Below, piece after piece: positions 45,382 to 54,923 of a DNA stretch of 64,000 nt. Source of the stretch: Bin80 sp026709335 (GTDB lineage Bacteria; Bacteroidota; Rhodothermia; Rhodothermales; Bin80); the NCBI GenBank assembly GCA_965200825.1, contig OZ241385.1:682001-746000 (forward strand), read 5' to 3'. The notes under the pieces were generated by a model. The model made no database searches. It was not told where the DNA came from and was given only the letters and a program-made list of their open reading frames with translations. Made by a program: the position numbers and the translations under genes. Each line of letters begins with the position of its first letter. Position 1 is the first letter of the stretch.

Positions 45382-46191
45382 TTGCGAAGAAAAGAAGCGA
45401 AGAGAATGCGTGTTTGGTTGCGATTAGTGTGTCTTTTAGTTGTAACGATCATTGGCAGTATTCAAACAAACATCGGAGCACTCTTGAGGCCAAAGATTGA
45501 ACGGTTAGCGTACAGGATGAGGCGTCAGGGTGTGGCCGCCCGTAGAGCCTGTCGTATTTTCAATATACATGTGAAAGTATCCGAAGACGCAAGGATAGCT
45601 CTGAGTACGCTGAGAGTCAGCAATCACCTGACAGTCATGGATCCAATCATTCTTGCTTCCCAACTTGATGTATGCTTCGCTGGAAAAGCCGAAATCGCAC
45701 GCTGGCCAATCATAGGCTGGATCTGTAAATGCTATGCTATGCTCCTAGTGGATCGGCGGCACAGGGGAAAGGTGAAGACGTTCGCTTCGCAGATCAGAGA
45801 ACGACTGCAAAAACGGGGATCTGTATTGGTGTTTCCGGAAGGCACCACAGGGAATGGCAAGACATTATTGCCGTTTAAGACCGGAGCATTCGAAAGTATT
45901 AGAGACTGGAACCAAGGCAGGCTACAGCCGATCTTCATCAATGTAGTAGGTGTAAATGGTCGCATTATTCAGGGAGATGAAGGGCGTATCGCAATCTCAC
46001 AGGGATCTGATGGGAAACACAGAACATTTATAGAGGACACCTTGCATATGGCAGGGTTTCGGAGACTGGACATTGAATTACGAATTGGTCCATTTTTGAA
46101 TATTTCTGGTATGGATCGGAGAGCAATTTCTGAAGCAGCACGGGGTGCAATAATGGCACTTTCTGGAAACAATCCTCCTTGCACAGAGTAG
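45382..46191 (+). CDS. plsC: 1-acyl-sn-glycerol-3-phosphate acyltransferase-like (PlsC family)
   Basis: PlsC acylates lysophosphatidic acid to phosphatidic acid at the inner membrane. The 269-residue protein has an N-terminal hydrophobic segment (11-34). The HX4D acyltransferase motif NHLTVMD is at His82 and Asp87, and VFPEGTTGNGK is the counterpart of the FPEGTRS substrate motif. The TTG start is supported by the AGGAGG 6 bases upstream. Family members also act on other lysolipids, so the substrate is inferred. Confidence 0.83.
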   Translation: MRRKEAKRMRVWLRLVCLLVVTIIGSIQTNIGALLRPKIERLAYRMRRQGVAARRACRIFNIHVKVSEDARIALSTLRVSNHLTVMDPIILASQLDVCFAGKAEIARWPIIGWICKCYAMLLVDRRHRGKVKTFASQIRERLQKRGSVLVFPEGTTGNGKTLLPFKTGAFESIRDWNQGRLQPIFINVVGVNGRIIQGDEGRIAISQGSDGKHRTFIEDTLHMAGFRRLDIELRIGPFLNISGMDRRAISEAARGAIMALSGNNPPCTE

Positions 46192-46199
46192 CGCAGTAA

Positions 46200-47723
46200 A
46201 TGAATACTTCGAACACATCACTGAGTCCGTTAGGGGACAGGCATCCCACTATTCGGTCTCTGACCTATATCGGTTTGATCGGTTTGGGGTTGCTGGCTGG
46301 TATTCTGGTGATGCTCATCGCAAATCCGGTTCCCCCGAGATCTCAACTCGCAGAAATTCGCCTCGTTGAGCGGTCAGAGGCAGACCAGGAGACTACAGAT
46401 ATGGAATTGTCGCCGCCAACTACTGTAGGTGGTAGTACATTTCGGAATGTTGCTCACAGTGCAGTCCAATCTGTAGTTTCGATTAGCGTTCAATTCGGCT
46501 GGCATGCTCATCTTTGGGCTTCTCTGGATATGGATGAAGGGCGTGATAGTGAGGGAAGCGGTGTCGTCATTACGCCGCAGGGCCACATTCTTACGAACTA
46601 TCATTTGATTGAAAATGCGGGAAAATTAAACGTTTTGTTTGCGGATAAACGTGAATATGAAGCCTATACCGTTGGGGTTGATCGTTCAGCAGATCTTGCA
46701 GTCATTCAAATCGTTCTGGGACCAGGAGAGAGTGTCAAGTCAATGACCATTGGGGACTCGGAAACATTGCAACTTGGAGATTGGGTTCTGGCCATCGGGA
46801 ATCCCTTGCAGCTCAATTCTACTGTTACTGCCGGTATCGTCAGTGGAAAGGGACGTTCCATGAATATTATCGATACCGATTTTGGTGTGGAAGATTTTAT
46901 CCAGACGGACGCAGCAATCAATCCCGGAAATTCCGGCGGGGCACTGGTAAACCTGCAAGGAGAATTGATTGGTATCAATACAGCTATTGCTACGAATAGT
47001 GGATACTTTGAGGGGTATGGGTTTGCCATTCCAGTTAATCTTGCGATTCGTGTTGCAAGTGATTTGATCGAATTTGGGGAGTTTCGTCGTAGCTATATGG
47101 GAGTAATGCAGACGGATATAGACGCAAAATTGGCCCGCGCATTGGGGATGACATCGGTTCAGGGAGTATTCCTGGATCAAGTTTATGAAGGAGGTGCTGC
47201 AGAGATTGCCGGCTTGCGACCAGGAGATGTAATTTATGAGGTGGATGGCCGCCCCATTGATAAGGCCAACCAATTGCAGAGTACTGTTTTACTCAAGCCA
47301 CCATACTCCAAGATTGAAGTTGGGTATTGGAGAGACGGTCAGATAAACAGTACAGAGCTCACGCTACTCGGGCAAGATCATCCACATGTTGCTTCTTGGT
47401 TAATGGAAATGGGATACAGACCAGATCCCGAAGTTCTCCAGGCTCGCTATTTAGATGAATGGGGATTGGTGATTAGGGATAAGTCAGAGGAAGATGAGGC
47501 ACAGTACGGAACACTTGAAGGAATCATTATTCAGCGAGTAATTCGTCAGGATGAGATAGCAAATTTACAGGAAGGGATGTTAATTAAACGGATTAATGGG
47601 CGGTCAATCCATTCGGTCAAGGAGGCAATCAAGGAATTGCGAAGCGCAGGCGAAACTGTGAGATTCTCTCTCGAAGATAAATGGAGTACGCAGCATATGG
47701 TGTCGCTCAGTGCTCTGAAATAA
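46200..47723 (+). CDS. Membrane-anchored HtrA/DegS-like serine protease
   Basis: A 507-residue trypsin-like protease with an N-terminal membrane anchor (about 20-42, YIGLIGLGLLAGILVMLIA) and a periplasmic body. The catalytic triad is His135 (TNYHLI), Asp165 (RSADLAV) and Ser245 (GNSGGA). One PDZ domain follows at about 295-385 (YMGVMQTDID..GGAAEIAGLRPGDVIYEVDG) and a second, weaker one at about 410-500. Such proteins degrade misfolded envelope proteins or trigger stress signalling. The gene begins 8 bases after plsC and precedes aroC, so the three may be co-transcribed. Confidence 0.9.
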   Translation: MNTSNTSLSPLGDRHPTIRSLTYIGLIGLGLLAGILVMLIANPVPPRSQLAEIRLVERSEADQETTDMELSPPTTVGGSTFRNVAHSAVQSVVSISVQFGWHAHLWASLDMDEGRDSEGSGVVITPQGHILTNYHLIENAGKLNVLFADKREYEAYTVGVDRSADLAVIQIVLGPGESVKSMTIGDSETLQLGDWVLAIGNPLQLNSTVTAGIVSGKGRSMNIIDTDFGVEDFIQTDAAINPGNSGGALVNLQGELIGINTAIATNSGYFEGYGFAIPVNLAIRVASDLIEFGEFRRSYMGVMQTDIDAKLARALGMTSVQGVFLDQVYEGGAAEIAGLRPGDVIYEVDGRPIDKANQLQSTVLLKPPYSKIEVGYWRDGQINSTELTLLGQDHPHVASWLMEMGYRPDPEVLQARYLDEWGLVIRDKSEEDEAQYGTLEGIIIQRVIRQDEIANLQEGMLIKRINGRSIHSVKEAIKELRSAGETVRFSLEDKWSTQHMVSLSALK

Positions 47724-47735
47724 GATCTGTTCTTG

Positions 47736-48923
47736 ATGCTCAGATATTTGACAGCAGGGGAGTCCCACGGTGAGGCACTGATTGGAATCGTTGAAGGGAT
47801 GCCAGCCGGTGTTCCTCTCACGGAAGAGATCATTAATTATCATTTGGCCCGTCGCTGGCTGGGCTTTGGCCGGGGTGGGCGCGCAAAGTTCGAACAGGAT
47901 CAGGTACATATTTATTCTGGAGTGCGTTTCTCAAAAACGATCGCCAGCCCGATAGCAATGAGATTGGATAATGCGGCGTATACACGGGACAAGAGTGGTT
48001 GGCCTGAGGTGATGGCACTGGATGGAGATGGAAAGAGAATTGACAAGATTACACTACCACGCCCTGGTCATGCAGATCTTGAGGGAGTACGGAAATATGG
48101 GTTTGATGACATCCGACCTGTCATTGATCGTGCAAGTGCGCGCGAAACGGCTATGCGTGTTGCTTGCTGTACAATTGCACGGCAGTTGCTCAAACAATTT
48201 GGAATAGAGGTAGGAAGCCATGTGGTTCAGATTGGTAAAGTCGGCTGGGGGAATCATCAGGACTGGTATACAAAAAGGGATGCTCTCCTGAGTAGCGGCG
48301 CTGAAGCGCTCAATGATGTAGCTGATCAGAGCCAAGTACGGATGTTGGACAGTGAGCTCAGTAGCGCGTGTGTGGAGCATATCCAAGAAGTTAAGCGCTC
48401 AGGTGATTCTCTAGGCGGAATATATGAAGTGGTAGTCACGGGAGTTCCCCCGGGGTTAGGAACTTATGTGCATTGGGATCGGCGATTAGGCGGGCAACTT
48501 GCACAGGCGATTCTTTCTATACAGGCTCAAAAAGGTGTTGAAATTGGAGATGGAATTGCGAATACGGCACGCCCAGGATCTCAGGTACATGACGAAATTT
48601 ATTTGAATGAAGCCGGTGATTATCGCCGCCGTTCAAATCATGCTGGCGGCTTGGAGGGTGGCATGACAAACGGGATGCCAATCATTGTGCGGGGATATAT
48701 GAAGCCGATTCCAACTCTGATCAAACCATTGGAAACTGTTGATATGGCAACTGGGGAGACGCAACCCACTCGCTATGAGCGCAGTGATGTTACCAGCGTA
48801 CCCGCTGCCTCTACTGTAGCAGAGGCAACCGTTGCTTGGGTAATTGCAAATGCATTCCTTGAGAAGCACAGTGCAGATAGCTTGGATGAGATGCTAGATC
48901 ATTTTGAAAGAGCCTCTCGCTAA
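47736..48923 (+). CDS. aroC: Chorismate synthase
   Basis: AroC forms chorismate from EPSP with reduced FMN, the last common step of aromatic synthesis. Signatures include TAGESHGEALIGIVEGMPAG at the N-terminus, the RPGHAD segment, ASARETAMRVA and the C-terminal RSDVTSVPAAS. ATG at 47736 was chosen; a TTG immediately before it is in frame. The protein is 395 residues, at the upper end of the family, with a mid-length form like that of Gram-positives and Bacteroidota. Confidence 0.95.
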   Translation: MLRYLTAGESHGEALIGIVEGMPAGVPLTEEIINYHLARRWLGFGRGGRAKFEQDQVHIYSGVRFSKTIASPIAMRLDNAAYTRDKSGWPEVMALDGDGKRIDKITLPRPGHADLEGVRKYGFDDIRPVIDRASARETAMRVACCTIARQLLKQFGIEVGSHVVQIGKVGWGNHQDWYTKRDALLSSGAEALNDVADQSQVRMLDSELSSACVEHIQEVKRSGDSLGGIYEVVVTGVPPGLGTYVHWDRRLGGQLAQAILSIQAQKGVEIGDGIANTARPGSQVHDEIYLNEAGDYRRRSNHAGGLEGGMTNGMPIIVRGYMKPIPTLIKPLETVDMATGETQPTRYERSDVTSVPAASTVAEATVAWVIANAFLEKHSADSLDEMLDHFERASR

Positions 48924-49319
48924 TCCAAGTTGCGTATTCCTGAGACACACTTCCGTGCATTGTTTTATTGGCATTTGCCAGAAAACCAAAATTTCTACTA
49001 ATTTCGGGTAGAGGCTTCGATTCCATGACCTCTCAGGAAGATTCGATCGAGTTTCTGTGAGTTTTCGTGTCCAACTTTTGATGTGAAGATTTTGGCACAC
49101 TTCGGTCATTTATGCCCTGAAGCGCGTTGAAGCGCTCAACAGATTACTTCAGGTCGTGATTTCATTAGAGACAATACATTTTCCAAAATCTTCGGCTTTG
49201 TTTTTGACGCTTAACACCATAAGAGATTCTTATAATTTCGCTCCTGCTTTCGGAATTCTCCTAATTGTATCTATCCAAATCCAATAGACGTAACAATCAG
49301 CTTTAACTAGATCTTTTAC
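48924..49319. other. Intergenic region before valS
   Basis: About 400 bases, AT-rich, with a near-palindrome TTGAAGCGCTCAA close to 49128. No T-box leader features (specifier loop, conserved anti-terminator) or tRNA were seen. Confidence 0.4.
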
Positions 49320-51983
49320 ATGAGTATGATGAAGGAACGTGTAGCCCCTTACGATCCCAAGATCACCGAGGACCGATGGTATAAATATTGGGAGTCCAAC
49401 GGTTTTTTTCGTGCCGTTCGGACACCTGAACGTACTCCTCATGTCATCATGATGCCTCCCCCCAATGTTACGGGCGCACTTCATATGGGGCATGCGCTTC
49501 AGGATACGATTCAAGATGCACTGACACGAATGCGCCGAATGCAGGGGAGGGATGCTCTCTGGATGCCAGGAAAAGATCACGCAGGAATTGCAACGCAAAA
49601 TGTTGTGGAACGCACCCTGAAGAAGGAGGAAAATAAAACCCGCTTTGATTTGGGGCGTGAGGCGTTCGTTAAAAAGATTTGGGGGTGGGTAGACGAATAT
49701 GGAGATCGAATTTTACAGCAAAAACGGAGGCTGGGAGACTCTTGCGATTGGGAGCGAGAGCGATTCACGATGGATTCGGGTTATGTGAAAGCCGTACAGA
49801 CTGTGTTCGTGAAATTGTATGAAGCAGGGCTTATATATCGCGGTAACTATCTCGTTAACTGGTGTCCGATAGATCGTACCGCGTTATCCGATGAAGAAGT
49901 GGATAACGTGGAGCGAGATGGGTTTCTATGGTACATCCGCTATCCATTTGAAGATGGATCAGGCCATATCACGGTCGCTACGACAAGGCCAGAAACTATG
50001 CTCGGAGATGTGGCTGTTGCAGTAAATCCAAAAGATGACCGGTACACGCAGCGAGTCAATAAACTTGTTCGTTTACCGCTCACCCAAAAGAGTATTCCAG
50101 TCATCGCTGATGCGTATGTGCAAAAAGAATTTGGCACAGGTGTGCTTAAAATCACACCAGGTCATGACAAGAATGACTTTGAAGTGGGGAAGCGCCATGG
50201 TTTGGAGGCAGTGAGTGTCATTGCCGAGGATGGAACGCTCTCCCATCACTGTGGCCCATACGCGGGAATTGACCGCTTTGAAGCGCGGGAACTTATCGTC
50301 AAAGACCTGGAGGCAGGAGGATTTCTCGTGAAGATTGAACCCTACAAGAGCACTGTACCTGTTTCTCAGCGCTCCAAAGCAATTGTAGAACCACTCCTGT
50401 CGCGTCAATGGTTTGTTAAAATGGAGCCATTAGCAGAACCTGCAATCAAGGCAGTGAAAGAGGGGACAATCAAATTCTATCCGCAACGCTGGGAGAACGA
50501 GTATTTTCGTTGGATGGAAGAGATTCGTGATTGGTGTATCAGTCGCCAGCTATGGTGGGGGCATAGAATCCCCGTCTGGTATTATACGGATTCGCAGGGA
50601 GAGATTGATGAATCCCGGGGATTTGTCGTCGCTATTGAGCAGCCTGAGCCCAAAATGATACAGGATGAAGATGTCTTAGATACCTGGTTTTCGTCCTGGC
50701 TCTTTCCATTTGCAACACTTGGTTGGCCCGAAGAAGATGAGGATACCAAAGCTGATCTGCAATATTTTCATCCCTCAGATGTTTTGGTATCCGGGTATGA
50801 TATCCTGTTCTTTTGGATAGCGCGTATGATAATGGCTTCGCTGCATTTCACTGGACAGGTTCCGTATCGGGATGTATTTATTACTGGTATGATCAAAGAC
50901 AAACATGGGCGCTGGATGTCCAAGAGTCTTGGGAACGGGATTGATCCGCTGGAACTGATTGAGGAGTACGGTGCGGATGCAGTCCGGTTTTATCTAACGA
51001 TACTTTGCGCACAGGGGCAGGACATCCGGCTGGATCCTGCAGGCTTTCAAATGGGACGGAATTTTGCAAATAAGATCTGGAATGCGTTCAACGTGTTTGG
51101 TAGATTCATAGAGACAGGGAGAGATTATCGCCGTACAAAATCCATAGAACATCTCGAGCTGGTTGAGCGCTGGATGCTCACACGCCTCGCGGAGTGCATT
51201 GAATCCGTGGAAGAATCGTTAACCCGTTACCGACTGAATGAGGCGGCAAATCTTCTGTATACCACATTTCGAAGCGATTATTGTGACTGGTACTTGGAAT
51301 TGGTGAAACCCCAAGCGGGCGAAGAGATGACCGAAGAGAAAATGGCGCTGGCAATGGAGATATATGAGCAGTTGATCCAGCTTCTGCACCCATTTATGCC
51401 ATTTATTACAGAGGATCTTTGGCATCGACTTCGTACACGCGGTGACGGTGAAGCATGTATGATATCCAAGTGGCCGGTAGCGCAAGGAGAGCGGGATCTG
51501 ACAGGTGCAGTACAGTTTACATACTTGCAGGAGATTGTTACGGCCATCAGAAATCTTCGCAGCAGATATGGAGTCGCTCCAGGAAAAGGTGTGGAGGTAA
51601 CCTTGAGCTTGTCAGCAGATCAATCCGGATTGGTTGATGTTTTGATTTCGAACAAAAAATATTTTGGTAGGCTTGCCCGGGTTAAGGAGTTGACGGTAGG
51701 GGTAGAGCTCCCGAAACCACCACAGAGTACCTCAGCGGTTGCAGGGGGAGCAGTGATTTATGTACAGGGTATGGTTGATCCTGCTGAGGAGCGGCAGCGC
51801 CTGACCAAGGATCTAGCTCAAAAAGAAGCATTCTTGCTTCGTGTACAGAAAAAACTTCAGAATGAAAACTTCGTAAATCGTGCGCCCCCCAAAGTTGTTG
51901 AGCATGAGAGACAGAAAGAGCTAGATACGAAGGCGGAAATTGAAAAATTAAACGCTAGCCTTGCCGTTTGGGCAAAAACGTGA
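49320..51983 (+). CDS. valS: Valyl-tRNA synthetase
   Basis: Class I synthetase charging tRNA-Val (887 residues). The N-terminal PPPNVTGALHMGHAL contains the HIGH-type motif HMGH, the editing domain spans about 190-330, and the C-terminal coiled coil (RLTKDLAQKEAFLLRVQKKL) is typical of ValRS. The second catalytic motif reads WMSKS instead of KMSKS (GRWMSKSLGN), keeping the Met-Ser-Lys-Ser core. The stop overlaps the likely GTG start of the carbamoyltransferase gene. Confidence 0.95.
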   Translation: MSMMKERVAPYDPKITEDRWYKYWESNGFFRAVRTPERTPHVIMMPPPNVTGALHMGHALQDTIQDALTRMRRMQGRDALWMPGKDHAGIATQNVVERTLKKEENKTRFDLGREAFVKKIWGWVDEYGDRILQQKRRLGDSCDWERERFTMDSGYVKAVQTVFVKLYEAGLIYRGNYLVNWCPIDRTALSDEEVDNVERDGFLWYIRYPFEDGSGHITVATTRPETMLGDVAVAVNPKDDRYTQRVNKLVRLPLTQKSIPVIADAYVQKEFGTGVLKITPGHDKNDFEVGKRHGLEAVSVIAEDGTLSHHCGPYAGIDRFEARELIVKDLEAGGFLVKIEPYKSTVPVSQRSKAIVEPLLSRQWFVKMEPLAEPAIKAVKEGTIKFYPQRWENEYFRWMEEIRDWCISRQLWWGHRIPVWYYTDSQGEIDESRGFVVAIEQPEPKMIQDEDVLDTWFSSWLFPFATLGWPEEDEDTKADLQYFHPSDVLVSGYDILFFWIARMIMASLHFTGQVPYRDVFITGMIKDKHGRWMSKSLGNGIDPLELIEEYGADAVRFYLTILCAQGQDIRLDPAGFQMGRNFANKIWNAFNVFGRFIETGRDYRRTKSIEHLELVERWMLTRLAECIESVEESLTRYRLNEAANLLYTTFRSDYCDWYLELVKPQAGEEMTEEKMALAMEIYEQLIQLLHPFMPFITEDLWHRLRTRGDGEACMISKWPVAQGERDLTGAVQFTYLQEIVTAIRNLRSRYGVAPGKGVEVTLSLSADQSGLVDVLISNKKYFGRLARVKELTVGVELPKPPQSTSAVAGGAVIYVQGMVDPAEERQRLTKDLAQKEAFLLRVQKKLQNENFVNRAPPKVVEHERQKELDTKAEIEKLNASLAVWAKT

Positions 51984-53752
51984 CTTATATTCTCGGAATC
52001 AGTTGCTGGTATCACGATGCCGCTGCATGTCTATTGAAGGACGGGATTCTTCTGGCTGCAGCGCAAGAAGAACGGTTCACACGAATCAAGCATGATGCCT
52101 CTCTTCCGGTCAACGCAATCAACTGGTGTCTTGACTACGCGGGAATTACAGCCAAAGATCTCGACATAGTCGCTTATTATGATAAGCCGTTTCTGAAATT
52201 TGAACGGCTTCTGGAGACCTATCTGGCGAGTGTTCCACGTGGAATACCGTCCTTTTTGAAGGCAATGCCGGTATGGCTCAAGCGTAGTTTATGGATTCCA
52301 GACATTCTTCGTAAGGAGATTGGGTTTGATGGCAGATTGCTGTTCTGTGAGCATCATGAAAGTCATGCAGCGAGCGCATTTTTTCCATCTCCATTTGAAT
52401 CCGCTGCGATCCTGACAACAGACGGAGTCGGGGAATGGGCAACCACATCTATCGGAATGGGCAATCAGTCAGATATCGTTCTCCAAAAAGAAATTCATTT
52501 TCCGCATTCGCTGGGATTACTATACAGTACATTCACAGGATACTGCGGATTTCGTGTGAATTCGGGTGAATATAAACTGATGGGACTGGCTCCGTACGGA
52601 GAGCCAAGGTTTGTGCAATTGATTTGCGATCACCTGATTGATCTGAAAGAGGATGGATCCTATCGGTTGAATCTTGACTACTTTGCTTATCCGTGGGGCT
52701 TACGAATGCACTCACGTGCTTTCGAGCATCTTTTTGGTGGTCGTGCCCGAATTCCTGAATCACCAATCACCCGTAAAGAAATAGATCTTGCACGTTCAAT
52801 TCAGGTTGTGATTGAAGAAGCTATATCCCATCTGGCCCGGCATGCAGTCAGTGTATCTGGTTTGCATCAGTTGTGTATGGCGGGAGGTGTTGCTCTGAAC
52901 TGTGTTGCAAATGGAAAAATCCTGGAGTCAAAAACCCTTGAAAAACTATGGATTCAGCCGGCCGCCGGAGATGCAGGGGGAGCGTTGGGTGCAGCACTAA
53001 TGGCATGGCATCAATATATGCGTTCTCCCCGTGAGATACATTCCCCCGACGCAATGAATGGTGCCAGGCTTGGTCCTTCATACGATGCCGATGAGATTCG
53101 TATGGTATTGAATGAGGCCTCGATACCGTATGAGGAACTTGATTATGAAGAACTATGTGGCCGGGTTGCCGAGTTGCTGGTAGATCAGAAAGTGATTGGC
53201 TGGTTTCAGGGGCGAATGGAATATGGGCCACGTGCACTGGGGAGTCGCAGTATTCTGGCAGATCCCCGAAAACTCTCAATGCAACAATATGTCAACCAAT
53301 CCATCAAATTCAGAGAGAGTTTCCGTCCATTTGCACCTGCGGTACTCGAAGAAAAAAGTGATGAGTGGTTTGAACTCACTGGTAGAAGTCCGTATATGCT
53401 TCTGACATCACAGGTCAAAGGAGCGCAGATCAGGGGAGAGGGCTTGCAGAAACAGCAGAATATCACATCACCCATTGCGGCCGTGACACATGTAGATGGT
53501 TCCGCCCGCGTCCAGACAGTAAATCATCGAGATCACACACTTTTTCACCAGCTGTTAATGGAATTTGAAGCTCGTACGGGATGCCCGGTGTTAATCAATA
53601 CCAGTTTCAATGTTAGAGGAGAGCCAATTGTATGTACACCGCAGGATGCTGTATCTTGTTTCAAGAATACAGATATGGATATTCTGGTAATGGGATCGTT
53701 TCTGGTGAACAAGGAGCAGGCGAGGGCTTCGGCGAACTGGTCAGTAAATTAA
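51980..53752 (+). CDS. Carbamoyltransferase (NodU/CmcH family)
   Basis: A 590-residue carbamoyltransferase that uses carbamoyl phosphate and ATP to O-carbamoylate a sugar or secondary metabolite. It begins YILGISCWYHDAAACLL, and contains FCEHHESHAASAFF, LTTDGVGEWAT, GEYKLMGLAPYG and MAGGVALNCVANGK of the N-terminal Kae1-like domain, then WFQGRMEYGPRALGSRSILADPR of the C-terminal domain. The GTG at 51980 overlaps the valS stop by 4 bases; a TTG at 51968 is the alternative. The acceptor is unknown because no biosynthetic cluster adjoins it. Confidence 0.85.
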   Translation: MTYILGISCWYHDAAACLLKDGILLAAAQEERFTRIKHDASLPVNAINWCLDYAGITAKDLDIVAYYDKPFLKFERLLETYLASVPRGIPSFLKAMPVWLKRSLWIPDILRKEIGFDGRLLFCEHHESHAASAFFPSPFESAAILTTDGVGEWATTSIGMGNQSDIVLQKEIHFPHSLGLLYSTFTGYCGFRVNSGEYKLMGLAPYGEPRFVQLICDHLIDLKEDGSYRLNLDYFAYPWGLRMHSRAFEHLFGGRARIPESPITRKEIDLARSIQVVIEEAISHLARHAVSVSGLHQLCMAGGVALNCVANGKILESKTLEKLWIQPAAGDAGGALGAALMAWHQYMRSPREIHSPDAMNGARLGPSYDADEIRMVLNEASIPYEELDYEELCGRVAELLVDQKVIGWFQGRMEYGPRALGSRSILADPRKLSMQQYVNQSIKFRESFRPFAPAVLEEKSDEWFELTGRSPYMLLTSQVKGAQIRGEGLQKQQNITSPIAAVTHVDGSARVQTVNHRDHTLFHQLLMEFEARTGCPVLINTSFNVRGEPIVCTPQDAVSCFKNTDMDILVMGSFLVNKEQARASANWSVN

Positions 53753-53873
53753 TAAAGCCGGACAAAATTGTAGCCATGTATCTGTTTTATGGATGATTCT
53801 TTGAAGTGATTTTGGTTCTGTAGGGTTTTGTATGAAATGATTAAATTCAAGCTGAATCAAATATAGAAATTTC

Positions 53874-54923
53874 ATGACAAAGGAATTTATGAATGCGGTG
53901 ATGCGGGACTCGTTAGGACTTGACTCCGAGTGGCAAGTTGACGAGGTCACCTTTAACCCGAAGGAGCGACGAATTGATGTTTATCTTTCGCATTCGGGGC
54001 AGAACCTGATCTGTCCAGAGACGGGAGAACCCGGAGTATTTTATGACCGTCGCAGGGAGCGCGTATGGCGTCACTTGGACTGGTTTCAGAGCGTTTGTTA
54101 TATTCATTGCAGACTTCCACGCGTGAAGTCTTCTGCGGGGATCAAAACGATGGAGATTCCCTGGACGGATCCATCAAGTCATGCGACGCATTCGTTTGAG
54201 AGCTGGGCGATAGAGATCCTGCGGGTGAACAAGAATCAGACCAAAACGGCCGGGTTGATCCGCTGCTCATTTGATCAGGTTCATGCGTTCATGCACCGGG
54301 GGGTTGAGCGCGGAATGAAGCGAAGGAAGCTGGAAGCAGTCGCTCATGTGAGCGTGGATGAGAAAGCCCTCCGGCGCGGGCATGTCTATGCAACGATCGT
54401 TTGTGATTCGACCCGTGGTGTGGTGCTTGATGTCGGGGAAGGGCGGACGAAAAAAGGCACGATCGCACTCTTAGAGCGCATTTTTGAAGACCTAAAAGAG
54501 AAAGTAGAGACGGTCTCCATCGATATGTGGAAAGCCTTCATTGGAGCGGTCAAAACCGTTTTTCCCGAGGCGGCCCTGATCCACGACCGGTTTCATTTGA
54601 TCCAGTATCTCAATACAGCGCTGAACAAGGTTCGCCAGCGTGAAGTGAAAACCCATCCGGAAGAATTGAAGGGGAGCCGATTTGCACTGTTGAAGAACGA
54701 GAAGAATCGCACCAAAACGCAGGAAGAGATCTTCAAGATCATCCAGGAAGCCAACCTGGAAGTCAGTGTAGCCTGGCGATTGCGAGAAGACTTCAAAGCC
54801 CTCTTTAACAGCACCTCTTTCGCCGAAGCAAAGAAAGATTTGTATCCATACGAAAATCCCATATACTCGGGCACGGTAAATTGGAATCATTTCTGCGAAT
54901 GCTTCATCTGGTATGTCAGATGA
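53874..54923 (+). pseudogene. ISL3-family transposase, N-terminal part (broken)
   Basis: 322 genuine codons of an ISL3-type DDE transposase, then 27 codons read into the IS66 right end. The Zn/HTH N-terminus (DVYLSHSGQNLICPETGEP and YDRRRERVWRHLDWF) and the core segments HVSVDEKALRRGHVYATIV, VSIDMWKAFIGAV and LIHDRFHLIQYLN are present. Rejoined with 56813-57097 in the same frame it gives about 407 residues, normal for the family, so the IS66 insertion is the only visible lesion. Confidence 0.9.

Noticed and set aside
48924..49319. T-box or other aminoacyl-tRNA synthetase leader before valS
   Set aside because: No conserved T-box sequence, specifier stem or terminator/anti-terminator pair was found.
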